Below are positions 1-9,179 of a stretch of 64,000 nucleotides of DNA, piece after piece. The notes beneath the pieces were generated by a model. That model was not told the origin of the DNA and ran no database searches. It worked only from the letters and a program-made list of their open reading frames with translations. Each line of letters starts with the position of its first letter. The first letter of the stretch is position 1. This DNA is from GCA-020356105 sp041602815 (GTDB taxonomy: Bacteria; Pseudomonadota; Alphaproteobacteria; UBA8366; JADFVY01). The stretch covers positions 1-64,000 of the forward strand of contig JBFIFO010000001.1 of assembly GCA_041602815.1 (NCBI GenBank), read 5' to 3'. Position numbers and translations under genes: made by a program.

Positions 1-399
1 CTCGGCGCCGTGGTTGTCGCGACCGACACCGCGGCCTATTTCACTGGCAGGACGCTGGGCGGGCCCAAGCTGGCCCCGAAAATCAGCCCGAAGAAGACGT
101 GGTCGGGCCTGCTCGGCGGCATGGCGGGGGCGGCCGCTGCCGGCGGTGCCGTGGCGGTCGCCGTCGACGGGGCTGACGTTGCGACCCTGGGACTGCTTGG
201 CGGGGCATTTGCCGTGATTGCGCAGCTCGGCGATCTTCTTGTTTCGAAAGCGAAACGAACCTTCAGTGTCAAGGATTCGAGTAATCTCATACCGGGCCAC
301 GGCGGCGTTCTCGACCGGCTCGACGGGTTTCTCTCGACGTCGCTCGTCCTGGCGGCCCTGGTCCTGTTGAGTGGCGGGAGCCCGGTCGCATGGCAATAG
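1..399 (+). CDS. cdsA: Phosphatidate cytidylyltransferase, C-terminal part (truncated by window edge)
   Basis: Makes CDP-diacylglycerol from phosphatidate and CTP in the inner membrane, the precursor of all phospholipids. Only the last 132 codons are visible, and the frame is open at base 1. The CdsA family signature is complete near the end: SKAKR, then KDSSNLIPGHGG, then DRLDG, which carries the metal- and CTP-binding acidic residues. A hydrophobic Ala/Gly-rich helix precedes it and another follows. The stop overlaps the dxr start by 10 bases, so the two are translationally coupled. The position before dxr-rseP-bamA is the usual proteobacterial order. Confidence 0.95.
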   Translation, partial: LGAVVVATDTAAYFTGRTLGGPKLAPKISPKKTWSGLLGGMAGAAAAGGAVAVAVDGADVATLGLLGGAFAVIAQLGDLLVSKAKRTFSVKDSSNLIPGHGGVLDRLDGFLSTSLVLAALVLLSGGSPVAWQ

Positions 400-1580
400 T
401 CCTGCCCGAAAGCTCGACGGCGAGGCGTCGGGTCATCATCCTCGGGTCCACCGGTTCGGTCGGCTGCAGCACGATCGACCTGATCGAGCGGAACCGGGAC
501 CGCTTCGAGGTTGTCGCGGTGACCGGGGGGAGCAATGTCGCGCGTCTGGCCGAACAGGCGCTGCGTCTGCGACCGCGGTTCGCGGCGCTGGCCGACCCCG
601 CGGGCTACGGTGAGCTCAAGCGGGTGCTGTCCGGCAGCGGCATCGCCGTCGGCGCCGGAACCGAAGCCCTGGTCGAAGCCGCCGAACATCCGGCCGACTG
701 GATCATGGCGGCGATCGTCGGCGCGGCCGGACTTGCGCCGACACTGGCGGCCGTCCGCCGCGGTGGCATCGTCGCCCTTGCCAACAAGGAGTGCCTGGTG
801 TGCGCCGGCCCGCTGGTGATGCGGGAGGTGGCCAAGAGCGGCGCGACCCTGCTGCCGGTCGACTCGGAACACAATGCGATCTATCAGGTCTTCGACTTCG
901 ATCGCCGGGAAGCGGTCGAGGAGCTGGTCCTGACCGCGTCGGGCGGCCCGTTTCGCACCTTGTCGGCGGAAGCGATGCAGGACGTGACGCCGGCCGAGGC
1001 GACGAACCATCCAAACTGGGACATGGGCGACAAGATCTCCATCGACTCGGCAACGATGATGAACAAGGGGCTGGAGATCATCGAGGCGCACCACCTGTTC
1101 GGCCTTTCCGAGGACAGGATCTCGGTGCTCGTGCATCCGCAGTCGGTCATTCACAGCATGGTGCGGTATGTCGACGGCTCGGTCCTGGCGCAGCTGGGAC
1201 AGCCGGACATGCGCACCCCGATCGCCTTTACGCTCGCCTGGCCGGAACGCATGCCGGCGCCGGTCGCGCGGCTCGACCTCGCACAGCTGGCGCGGCTGGA
1301 TTTCGAGGCGCCCGACACGGGGCGCTTCCCGGCCTTGCGGCTCGCGCGCGAGGCGCTGCGCGCCGGCGGGACGATGCCGACCGCGCTGAACGCGGCGAAC
1401 GAGGAAGCGGTCGCCGGATTCCTGCGAAACCGGATCGGATTCCTCGACATTGCCCGACTCGTTGAGCATATAGTGTCGCACATGCCGGCCGGAGCGATGG
1501 ATTCGCTGCAGACCGTGCTGGAGGCGGATGCGGAGGCACGACGGCGTGTCGGTGAAGAGATCGCGGCCATGGCGGGCTGA
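390..1580 (+). CDS. dxr: 1-deoxy-D-xylulose 5-phosphate reductoisomerase
   Basis: Second enzyme of the MEP isoprenoid pathway: rearranges and reduces DXP to MEP with NADPH in the cytosol. The product is 396 aa, normal for the family. Visible are the NADPH-binding loop GSTGSVG (residues 19-25), NKE (132-134), the substrate and metal motif PVDSEHNAIYQ (from about 156), TASGGPF, HPNWDMGDKISIDSAT and a later HPQSVIHSMV. The ATG lies inside the end of cdsA. Together with the ispDF fusion at 44981-46129 it shows that isoprenoids are made by the MEP route. Confidence 0.98.
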   Translation: MAIVLPESSTARRRVIILGSTGSVGCSTIDLIERNRDRFEVVAVTGGSNVARLAEQALRLRPRFAALADPAGYGELKRVLSGSGIAVGAGTEALVEAAEHPADWIMAAIVGAAGLAPTLAAVRRGGIVALANKECLVCAGPLVMREVAKSGATLLPVDSEHNAIYQVFDFDRREAVEELVLTASGGPFRTLSAEAMQDVTPAEATNHPNWDMGDKISIDSATMMNKGLEIIEAHHLFGLSEDRISVLVHPQSVIHSMVRYVDGSVLAQLGQPDMRTPIAFTLAWPERMPAPVARLDLAQLARLDFEAPDTGRFPALRLAREALRAGGTMPTALNAANEEAVAGFLRNRIGFLDIARLVEHIVSHMPAGAMDSLQTVLEADAEARRRVGEEIAAMAG

Positions 1581-1655
1581 CTTATCGGTCGCGATATTAA
1601 CCTGCCCATAAACGTTTGAAGTCGATATTCAGGATATCTCGATCGGATTGGTGAT

Positions 1656-3035
1656 ATGGAATTGTTCGCGAACTTCTGGGACGGGCTGTTCTGGTTCCTC
1701 GTCCTTCTGACGCCGCTGGTCTTCGTGCATGAGCTCGGCCATTACCTTGTCGCTCGCTGGTGCGGCGTGCGCGTCGACGTGTTTTCCATCGGCTTCGGCC
1801 CCGAGCTGTTCGGCTGGAACGCCAAGAACGGTACCCGGTGGAAGTTCTGCGCCATTCCGCTCGGCGGCTACATCAAGATGTTCGGCGAAACCGCCCTGGA
1901 GCCTGACGAATCCGGCAAGGTACGCGAGCTGACGCCGGCGGAAAAGGAGGTCTCTTTCGAACACAAGCGGCTGTCCCAGCGCGCGGCGATCGTGTTCGCC
2001 GGACCGGCCGCGAACTACCTGTTCGCGATTGTCGTCCTGGCGGTCATGTTCATGACCTTCGGACAGAGCTATACCCCTGCCGTGATTGCCGCCGTCGCCC
2101 CGGACTCGGCGGCGGCCCGCGCCGGGATCGAGCCGGGCGACCGGGTCGTCAGCATCGACGGCGACGCGCTCGATCGTTATGAGGACCTGGCGGGTCGGGT
2201 GGCGCTGCACCCGGGCCGGCCGCTGTCGATCGAGATCGAACGGGACGGCGAGGTGATGCAGCTCACCGTTACGCCGGACCCCGTCGAGATGAAGATGCTC
2301 GACGACACGGTGCAGACCATCGGATCGCTCGGCGTCGGGCTGATGCCGCCCGTGGTCGCAGAGGTCGTCGAGGACAGTGCCGCCGAGGCAGCCAGTTTCC
2401 GGGCCGGCGATCGGGTTCTGCAGATCGACGACACGCCGGTCGGGCGGTTCGAGGATCTGCGCGACATCGTTCTGGCGGCGCCCGAACGGCCGCTCGATTT
2501 CCTGGTCCTGCGTGACGGGGCGACGGTGACCCTGACGGCGACGCCCAGATCGCTGGAAGTCAAGAGCGACGGCGAAACGCGGATCGTCGGCCAGCTCGGC
2601 ATCGCCGCCCAGGCGCCACCCACGGCAATCGTCCGCCACGGTCCCACCATGGCGTTGTGGCAGGCGACGAAACGGTCTGCGGAGATTACCGAAGGCACCT
2701 TGACCGGCCTCGCGCAGATCGCCGTCGGCTTGCGGGACAGCAAGGAGATGGGCGGACCGATCATGATCGCGCAGGTCTCGCGCAAGATCGCGAAACGCGG
2801 CGTCGTCGACTTCATCGGCATGATGGTGCTGTTCTCGATAACGCTTGGCCTGATCAATCTGTTCCCCATCCCGGTGCTTGATGGTGGCCATCTAGCGTTC
2901 TACGCTGTTGAGGCGATTCGGGGGCGGCCGCTCGGCGAGCGGGCCCAGGAATACGGCTTCAAGATCGGGCTGGCGCTGGTCGTCAGCCTCATGATATTCG
3001 TAATGGTGAATGATCTTCTGCACCGAGTCTTTTGA
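1656..3035 (+). CDS. rseP: RIP metalloprotease RseP (site-2 protease, M50)
   Basis: Intramembrane zinc protease that cleaves anti-sigma factors and leftover signal peptides. The zinc motif HELGH is at residues 25-29 in the first membrane helix. The third ligand motif LDG is at about 408-410 (in PIPVLDGGHL), just before the last helices. Two tandem PDZ domains lie between, each with a GD-R-V core (around residues 140-215 and 235-310). Length 459 aa is typical. A 75-base gap separates it from dxr and 54 bases from bamA. The neighbourhood is the conserved envelope cluster, so a role in envelope stress is expected. The substrate is not deducible here. Confidence 0.97.
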   Translation: MELFANFWDGLFWFLVLLTPLVFVHELGHYLVARWCGVRVDVFSIGFGPELFGWNAKNGTRWKFCAIPLGGYIKMFGETALEPDESGKVRELTPAEKEVSFEHKRLSQRAAIVFAGPAANYLFAIVVLAVMFMTFGQSYTPAVIAAVAPDSAAARAGIEPGDRVVSIDGDALDRYEDLAGRVALHPGRPLSIEIERDGEVMQLTVTPDPVEMKMLDDTVQTIGSLGVGLMPPVVAEVVEDSAAEAASFRAGDRVLQIDDTPVGRFEDLRDIVLAAPERPLDFLVLRDGATVTLTATPRSLEVKSDGETRIVGQLGIAAQAPPTAIVRHGPTMALWQATKRSAEITEGTLTGLAQIAVGLRDSKEMGGPIMIAQVSRKIAKRGVVDFIGMMVLFSITLGLINLFPIPVLDGGHLAFYAVEAIRGRPLGERAQEYGFKIGLALVVSLMIFVMVNDLLHRVF

Positions 3036-3089
3036 CACCCGCCTTAGGACAATAACTTGAACAAGGCCTCGCACGGGGAGGCATAGTCG

Positions 3090-5480
3090 TTGCTGAAATG
3101 GGTTGGCGTACCGGGCGTCCTGCTCTGTGCCGTTCTTGTCTTGTCGACTGCCGGTTACGCCCAGGAAGGCACGGGCGTGCCGGTGATCGTTGCGCCGCCG
3201 GGGCGCGCGCCGCAACCGCCGGCCGAGGCGCAACCGGCGCCGACCGATGAGACCGGAGCACCGGGGGTCCGCCAGCAGACCCTCGAACGCATCCTCGTCG
3301 AGGGCAACCAGCGGATCGAGGCAGAAACGGTGGCCTCGTACATGACGGTGCGGCCCGGCAGCCGGTTCGGCCCGGCCGACATCAACGAATCCCTCAAGAA
3401 GCTGTTTGCGACCGGCCTGTTCGCAGATGTTGCCATCCGCGTCCAGGGCGATGTGATAATCGTGCGCGTGGTGGAAAACCCGATCATCAACCGGATCGCT
3501 TTCGAGGGGAACCTTCGGGTAAAGGATGACGTCCTGAAACAGGAGGTGCAGCTGCGTCCGCGCGTGGTGTACACCCGTACCAAGGTACAGGCCGACGTCA
3601 AGCGGATCCTCCAGGTTTACCGGCGCAACGGACGGTTCGGCGCCACCGTGGAGCCGAAGGTGATCATGCTCGAGCAAAACCGCGTCGATCTCGTCTTCGA
3701 GATCAACGAAGGACCGCTCACGAAGATCGCCCGCATCAGTTTCGTCGGCAACCAGCGTTTTTCCGATCGGACGCTGCGGGGCGAGATATTCACACGGGAG
3801 TCGCGGTGGTACCGTTTTTTCACCTCCGCGGATACCTACGATCCCGACCAGCTTGCATTCGACCAGGATACGTTGCGGCGATTCTACCTGAACAAGGGAC
3901 ATGCCGATTTTCGCATCCTGTCCGCGATCGCCGAGCTGTCGCCGGACAAGGATGCGTTCTTCATCACATTCACGATCGAGGAGGGCGAGCGTTACAGGTT
4001 CGGGAAGATCGACGTGGAAACGACGATCCCGGAGCTGGATCCCGCGCCCCTCAGGAAACTGCTGACGACCAGGCAAGGGGATACTTACAGCGCGAAGGAG
4101 GTCGAGGACTCGGTGCTCGCGCTGACCACGGAAGTAGGGAATTTCGGCTACGCCTTCGTCGATGTCCGCCCCAAGGTCAAGCGCAACCGCGAGGAACGGA
4201 CCATCGATATTACCTTCGATGTCAACGAAGGCCCGCGCGTCTTCGTGGAGCGCATCGATATCGGCGGCAACGTGCGGACGCTGGACCGCGTCGTGCGCCG
4301 GGAGTTCAGGCTCGTCGAAGGGGACGCCTTCAACGCTGCGAAGCTGGAGCGGTCCAAGGCCCGCGTGCAGAATCTCGGATACTTTTCCCGCGTCGAGGTC
4401 AAAACGGAGGAGGGGTCGACTCCGGACCGCACCGTGATCAAGATGGACGTGGTCGAGAGGTCGACCGGCGAACTTGGCATCGGAGCCGGTTATTCGACGG
4501 CCGATGGCGTCATCGGCAACATCGCGTTGCGGGAGCGGAACCTTCTCGGCAAGGGCCAGGACATCCGGATAACGCTCACGGCGGGGGAGCGGCGCCAGGA
4601 ATTCGACATCAGTTTCACCGAACGGTATTTCCTCGATCGCAACCTGTCGGCGGGTATCGACCTGTTCCACATCACCGAGGACAACACCGATTTCAGCTCG
4701 TTCACCAGCACCAGAACCGGCGCCGGCCTGCGCCTTGGTTATGAAATCAACGAACGATGGTCGCAGCGGCTGCGCTATACGGTGCGCCAGGACGAGATCG
4801 AGATAAGCGATCCGGCGTCGACTTCCGCGGCAATTCGGCAACAGGACGGCACGACCCTGACCTCCCTCATCGGCCAGGATCTCACCTACGATCGGCGCGA
4901 CAGGACCATCAATTCGACCGAAGGGTATTACATCCGCCTGTCGACCGATTACGCGGGACTCGGCGGCGACCTGCACTATGTGAGAGGCCGCCTGAGCGGT
5001 GGCTATTTCCTGCCGGTTACCGACGATATCATCGCCAGCCTGACGGCAACGGCCGGCATCGTCGAGGGCTTGGGCGAGGACATTCGCATCACCGACAGTT
5101 TCTTTCTGGGCGGCAACAGCTTGCGCGGATTCGCGACTGCAGGGGTCGGGCCGCGCGATGTCATTACGGGTGACTCGCTGGGCGGCAAGAAGATCGCCTA
5201 CGGCTCGTTGCAGTTCACCTTCCCGATCGGGCTGCCCGACGAGTACGGGATCAAGGGTCTCCTGTTCAGCGACTTCGGCACGCTGACGGATATCGATTTC
5301 GTCGACACGTCGGGAACAAGTGATATCCGCGACAACCCCTCGGCTCGCGTGTCGTGGGGCACCGGATTGTCATGGAATTCCCCGGTCGGACCGCTTAGTC
5401 TTGATTTTGCGTGGCCGATACGACAGGAAAGCTTCGACAAGACGGAAGTGTTCCGGCTGCGTTTCGGCACCCGCTTCTAA
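3090..5480 (+). CDS. bamA: Outer membrane protein assembly factor BamA
   Basis: Central Omp85 subunit of the BAM complex, which folds beta-barrel proteins into the outer membrane. The start is a TTG preceded by GGGGAGG 8 bases upstream. An N-terminal signal peptide ends near AGYAQ (about residue 25) and is followed by a Pro/Ala-rich linker. Five POTRA domains run from about 64 to 395, each with the VEGN, FEGN, FVGN or IGGN type strand. The C-terminal half is the Bac_surface_Ag barrel, and the last residue is Phe (FGTRF), the outer-membrane insertion signal. The length of 796 aa is usual. It lies between rseP and skp as in most proteobacteria. Confidence 0.97.
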   Translation: MLKWVGVPGVLLCAVLVLSTAGYAQEGTGVPVIVAPPGRAPQPPAEAQPAPTDETGAPGVRQQTLERILVEGNQRIEAETVASYMTVRPGSRFGPADINESLKKLFATGLFADVAIRVQGDVIIVRVVENPIINRIAFEGNLRVKDDVLKQEVQLRPRVVYTRTKVQADVKRILQVYRRNGRFGATVEPKVIMLEQNRVDLVFEINEGPLTKIARISFVGNQRFSDRTLRGEIFTRESRWYRFFTSADTYDPDQLAFDQDTLRRFYLNKGHADFRILSAIAELSPDKDAFFITFTIEEGERYRFGKIDVETTIPELDPAPLRKLLTTRQGDTYSAKEVEDSVLALTTEVGNFGYAFVDVRPKVKRNREERTIDITFDVNEGPRVFVERIDIGGNVRTLDRVVRREFRLVEGDAFNAAKLERSKARVQNLGYFSRVEVKTEEGSTPDRTVIKMDVVERSTGELGIGAGYSTADGVIGNIALRERNLLGKGQDIRITLTAGERRQEFDISFTERYFLDRNLSAGIDLFHITEDNTDFSSFTSTRTGAGLRLGYEINERWSQRLRYTVRQDEIEISDPASTSAAIRQQDGTTLTSLIGQDLTYDRRDRTINSTEGYYIRLSTDYAGLGGDLHYVRGRLSGGYFLPVTDDIIASLTATAGIVEGLGEDIRITDSFFLGGNSLRGFATAGVGPRDVITGDSLGGKKIAYGSLQFTFPIGLPDEYGIKGLLFSDFGTLTDIDFVDTSGTSDIRDNPSARVSWGTGLSWNSPVGPLSLDFAWPIRQESFDKTEVFRLRFGTRF

Positions 5481-5496
5481 ACAGGTATGGATTACA

Positions 5497-6075
5497 ATGA
5501 CGTTTCACTCGCGATTGGTATTTTCCCTGGGACTTCTGCTTGCGGCGACGTGGTTCCCTGAGAGCGTCGCGTTGGCGCAGGCCGGGGGCAAACCTCCGGT
5601 CATTGCCGTCATCAATTATGCGCGGGCGATTCACGAATCGAAGGCCGGGCAGAGCCTGCGCCAGCAATTCGACAAACAGCGCGCCATCTACGAAAAGGAA
5701 ATCAAGAACGCCGAGACCAAACTCGAAGAGGCGCAGCAGGAACTCAAGCAGCAGCAGGCGGTGCTCTCTCCGGAGGCGTTTGCGCGAAAGCGGCAGGAAT
5801 TCCAGAAGCAGGCCAGCGAACTGCAGCGCCGCGCGCAAAACCGCAAACGCACCCTGGATGAGATGCGCGATGACGGCCTTCGCCAAATCGAGACGGTGCT
5901 GCGCGAAATCCTTGGCGATATGGTCAAGGAACGTGGGTATGACATCGTGATGAATGCTGGGCCCGGCACCGGAACGATCGTGATGGCCAGCAAGGATCTG
6001 TTCATCACCGACGAGGTCATGGAACGGCTGAACAAGAAGCTTCCCAAAGTCACCGTCAAGCCGGCGGCAGACTGA
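5497..6075 (+). CDS. skp: Periplasmic chaperone Skp/OmpH family
   Basis: Periplasmic holdase that carries unfolded outer-membrane proteins to BamA. The start chosen is the ATG at 5497, just after the bamA stop, because it gives a clean signal peptide: basic start, hydrophobic stretch and AxA-like site near ALAQA. A longer frame running back into bamA is not used. The mature part is a long Lys/Glu/Gln-rich coiled coil (about residues 45-125, with LEEAQQELKQQQ), the typical Skp tentacle, followed by a short beta segment. Length is 192 aa. It sits between bamA and lpxD. Confidence 0.92.
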   Translation: MTFHSRLVFSLGLLLAATWFPESVALAQAGGKPPVIAVINYARAIHESKAGQSLRQQFDKQRAIYEKEIKNAETKLEEAQQELKQQQAVLSPEAFARKRQEFQKQASELQRRAQNRKRTLDEMRDDGLRQIETVLREILGDMVKERGYDIVMNAGPGTGTIVMASKDLFITDEVMERLNKKLPKVTVKPAAD

Positions 6076-6079
6076 GCGC

Positions 6080-7108
6080 ATGGCCGACGCCCGTTTCTTT
6101 CGGCGCGGAGGGCCGTTTCAACTCGCCGAGCTGGCCTCTATGTGCGGTGCCCAACTGGCGGCAGGGTGCGATCCGGAAAAGCAGATCGTAGATGCCGCGC
6201 CGCTTGCGGCGGCCGGCCCCGCCGATATCAGCTTTCTCGACAACCCCCGATATCTCGATCAAATGAAGGCCAGTTCGGCCGGTGCCTGCATCATGAAACC
6301 GGATTCGGTTGACCACGCGCCTGCGGGCATGGCATGCCTCCTGTCCCGAAACCCCTATAAAGCTTATGCACTGGTCGCCGGCGCGTTCTATGAGGCAGTG
6401 GAGCTCGAGCCGGGAATCGCATCGTCCGCCACGGTAAGCGAGAGCGCGATGCTGGGCGAGAATATCAGGGTGGAGCCCGGGGCGGTCATCGGCGCGCATG
6501 CGGAAATTGGCGCGCGCTGTCACATCGGGGCAAATGTGGTGATCGGCGACGGTGTCGTGGTCGGCGACGATACGGTCGTCGGCTCCAACTCCACCCTGTC
6601 GCATTGCCTCATCGGAGCGCGGGTGTTGATTTACCCGGGAGTCCGCATCGGTCAGCCGGGATTCGGCTATGCGATGGACCCTGGCGGACATGTCGCGGTG
6701 CCGCAGCTCGGGCGGGTCATTCTCGAAGACGACGTCCACATCGGGGCGAATTGTGCCATCGACCGCGGGGCCGGACCCGATACCGTGATCGGCGCGGGGA
6801 CGGTCATCGACAACCTCGTGCATGTCGCCCACAACGTGAAGATGGGGCGCGGTTGCGTGATCGCCGGGCAGTCGGGTATATCGGGCAGTACCGAGCTGGG
6901 CGATCTTGTGATCATGGCCGGGCAGAGCGGTCTTTCCGGGCACATCAAGGTCGGGGCAGGCGCCCAGATCGGCGGGCAGTGCGGTGTCTTGAAGGACCTT
7001 CCGCCAGGCGCGCGGGTCATGGGGACGCCGGCGCGACCGGTACGGGACTTTTTTAAGGAAATTGCAATCCTCTCGCGTCTGGTAAGAAAACACAGGAAAG
7101 CCGGGTAG
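6080..7108 (+). CDS. lpxD: UDP-3-O-acylglucosamine N-acyltransferase
   Basis: Third step of lipid A synthesis: adds the second 3-hydroxyacyl chain from acyl-ACP to UDP-3-O-acyl-glucosamine. The N-terminal uridine-binding domain (about 1-105, with DISFLDNPRY) is followed by a left-handed beta-helix of hexapeptide repeats (about 110-310, many [IV]G.[GN] turns). The expected catalytic His is in LVHVAHNVKMG. Length 342 aa is standard. It starts 4 bases after skp and ends 1 base before fabZ, so it is part of one operon. Confidence 0.97.
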   Translation: MADARFFRRGGPFQLAELASMCGAQLAAGCDPEKQIVDAAPLAAAGPADISFLDNPRYLDQMKASSAGACIMKPDSVDHAPAGMACLLSRNPYKAYALVAGAFYEAVELEPGIASSATVSESAMLGENIRVEPGAVIGAHAEIGARCHIGANVVIGDGVVVGDDTVVGSNSTLSHCLIGARVLIYPGVRIGQPGFGYAMDPGGHVAVPQLGRVILEDDVHIGANCAIDRGAGPDTVIGAGTVIDNLVHVAHNVKMGRGCVIAGQSGISGSTELGDLVIMAGQSGLSGHIKVGAGAQIGGQCGVLKDLPPGARVMGTPARPVRDFFKEIAILSRLVRKHRKAG

Positions 7109-7109
7109 C

Positions 7110-7571
7110 ATGGTCGACGATCCGCGTCCCGACGACGAAGTCGATATCAACAGAATCATGCAGATGATTCCGCACCGCTATCCATTCCTGCTGGTCGACA
7201 GGATCGCCGAAATGGTGCCGAACGAGAGCGCAGTGGGTGTGAAATGTGTGTCGGTGGCGGAGCCGCATTTCCAGGGGCATTTCCCGGCGCAACCCATCAT
7301 GCCGGGCGTCTTGATCGTCGAGGCCATGGCCCAGACTTCGGCAGTGCTTGTCTGCCATACCTTGGGTCATGAGGCCGAGGGAAAACTGGTTTACTTCATG
7401 TCGATCGACTCCGCCCGGTTTCGCAGGCCCGTCGTCCCCGGCGACGTCATGCGCATCCATGTCACAAAGAAGCAGAGCCGCGGCGCGGTCTGGAAATTCG
7501 AGGGCAAGGCGATGGTCGACGGGAAGGTCGTCGCGGATGCAACCTTCGCCGCCATGCTCGTCGATCGATGA
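7110..7571 (+). CDS. fabZ: 3-hydroxyacyl-ACP dehydratase FabZ
   Basis: Removes water from (3R)-hydroxyacyl-ACP in fatty acid elongation. It also competes with LpxA and LpxD for the hydroxyacyl-ACP pool, which explains its place inside the lpx operon. The hot-dog fold motifs are clear: PHRYPFLLVDRI near residue 21, then HFPAQPIMPGVLIVEAMAQ with the catalytic His57 and Glu71. Length is 153 aa. Its stop overlaps the lpxA start as ATGA. Confidence 0.97.
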   Translation: MVDDPRPDDEVDINRIMQMIPHRYPFLLVDRIAEMVPNESAVGVKCVSVAEPHFQGHFPAQPIMPGVLIVEAMAQTSAVLVCHTLGHEAEGKLVYFMSIDSARFRRPVVPGDVMRIHVTKKQSRGAVWKFEGKAMVDGKVVADATFAAMLVDR

Positions 7572-8368
7572 CAGAAATCCACAACACCGCCATCGTCGAC
7601 AAGAAGGCCACCATCGGAGACGGCGTTACCATCGGTCCGTTCTGCGTCGTCGGCCCACACGTGACGCTGGCGGAGGGGGTGGTCCTGAAACCTCACGTCG
7701 TCGTCGATGGTCACACGACCGTGGGGGCGGGCACACATATCTATCCCTTTGCCTCGATCGGGCTGGCGCCACAGGATCTGAAATACGCGGGCGAGGAATC
7801 GCGGCTGATCATCGGCCGGAACAACGTAATCCGCGAATACGTGACGATGAACCCGGGCACCGAGGGCGGCGGTATGGAAACCCGCATCGGTGACGGTGGG
7901 CTGTATATGATCGGCGCCCATATCGCCCACGACTGCCAGATCGGGAACAATGTCATCATGGTGAACAATGCGACCTTGGGCGGGCACGTCGTCGTGGGGG
8001 ACTTCGCGGTCATCGGCGGTCTCGCGGCGGTCCACCAGTTCGTGCGCATCGGCGCCCACGCGATGATCGGCGGGCTCTCAGGGGTCGAGCACGACGTCAT
8101 TCCGTTCGGCACCGTCGCGGGCGAGCGCGCCAGCCTTTCCGGACTCAACATCGTGGGGATGAAGCGCCGCGGATTCGATCGGGAGACCATCCACGGAATC
8201 CGGGCGGCATACAAGGGCCTGTTCGGAGGAGCCGGCACGCTGGAAGACCGGCTGGAAAGGGTTGCGGGCGAGTTTGCCGATAACGCCGTGGTGCAGCAGG
8301 TTGCCACCTTCATACGCGGCGAGTCCAAGCGCGGTCTGGTTGTGCCGAAGTCGGAGCATGGCGGGTAA
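7568..8368 (+). CDS. lpxA: UDP-N-acetylglucosamine O-acyltransferase
   Basis: First committed step of lipid A synthesis, moving a 3-hydroxyacyl chain from ACP to UDP-GlcNAc. The N-terminal two thirds are hexapeptide repeats forming a left-handed beta helix. The motif GAHIAHDCQIGNN holds His118 and His121, and His121 matches the catalytic base of the family. The C-terminal helical domain carries a GLFGG loop. Length 266 aa. It overlaps fabZ by 4 bases and lpxI by 11 bases. Confidence 0.97.
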   Translation: MTEIHNTAIVDKKATIGDGVTIGPFCVVGPHVTLAEGVVLKPHVVVDGHTTVGAGTHIYPFASIGLAPQDLKYAGEESRLIIGRNNVIREYVTMNPGTEGGGMETRIGDGGLYMIGAHIAHDCQIGNNVIMVNNATLGGHVVVGDFAVIGGLAAVHQFVRIGAHAMIGGLSGVEHDVIPFGTVAGERASLSGLNIVGMKRRGFDRETIHGIRAAYKGLFGGAGTLEDRLERVAGEFADNAVVQQVATFIRGESKRGLVVPKSEHGG

Positions 8369-9179
8369 GCTGTGCATCGTCGCCGGCGGCGGCCGTTTGC
8401 CCAAGCTGCTGATCGATGCGTGCCGGGAGTCCGGGCGCGAGTTTTTCGTGTTGGCGCTGAAGGGCCAGGCCGATCCCGATATCGTTAGCCAGGTTCCCCA
8501 CGAGTGGGTTCGCATGGGCGCGGCGGGGAAGGGCTTCGCAATTCTCAAGGAGCAGGGCGTCGAAGAGCTGGTGATGGCCGGCCGGGTACGGCGGCCGTCG
8601 CTCCTCGACCTCAGGCCGGACATGCGGGTGATAAAATTCTTTGCGCGGCTCGGGCGAAAGGGGATTGGTGACGACGGGTTGCTTCGCGCGGTCATCGATG
8701 AGGTGGAGTCGGAGGGGTACACGGTTATCGGTGCCCACGATGTCCTGCCGAGACTGACCGCGGATGAGGGTCCGCTCGGTTCCGTGGTTCCCGACGAACA
8801 GGCGCGCGCGGATATCGAGCGCGGCATGGCCGTCCTGTTGGCGCTCAGCGATGTCGACATCGGGCAGGCCGTGGTGGTGCAACAGGGGATCGTGCTCGGC
8901 GTGGAAGCGATCGAGGGCACGGATGCCTTGATCGTGCGCTGCAAGGCGTTGAAACGCCATGGCCCCGGTGGCGTACTGGTGAAATTCTCAAAGCGCGGTC
9001 AGGAAACCCGGGTCGACATGCCGACCATCGGGCCGGAAACCATCGAACGGGTCGCTGCGGCAGGGTTGCGCGGTATCGCCGTCGGCGCCGGTTCGACCAT
9101 CATCCTCGATGTCGACGAACTGGTCCGTGCCGCGGATGCGGCCGGCATATTCGTCCTCGGCGTCGCCCAGGAGACATGA
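8358..9179 (+). CDS. lpxI: UDP-2,3-diacylglucosamine pyrophosphatase LpxI (DUF1009)
   Basis: Hydrolyses UDP-2,3-diacylglucosamine to lipid X and UMP. Alphaproteobacteria commonly use LpxI in place of the calcineurin-like LpxH. The ATG at 8358 is chosen because it gives the family N-terminus (MAGKLCIVAGGGRLP). The longer frame reads back into lpxA. The C-terminal domain contains VRCKALKRHGPGGVLVKFSK and the conserved DMPTIGP segment. Length 273 aa. It overlaps lpxA by 11 bases and lpxB by 4, consistent with coupled translation. Confidence 0.95.
   Translation: MAGKLCIVAGGGRLPKLLIDACRESGREFFVLALKGQADPDIVSQVPHEWVRMGAAGKGFAILKEQGVEELVMAGRVRRPSLLDLRPDMRVIKFFARLGRKGIGDDGLLRAVIDEVESEGYTVIGAHDVLPRLTADEGPLGSVVPDEQARADIERGMAVLLALSDVDIGQAVVVQQGIVLGVEAIEGTDALIVRCKALKRHGPGGVLVKFSKRGQETRVDMPTIGPETIERVAAAGLRGIAVGAGSTIILDVDELVRAADAAGIFVLGVAQET

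Noticed and set aside
36..5200. Long minus-strand open frames opposite dxr, rseP and bamA (one almost 700 codons)
   Set aside because: They are shadows of GC-rich genes. Their translations are rich in Arg, Asp, His and Gln with no recognisable domain, and the plus-strand genes there have clear family motifs.
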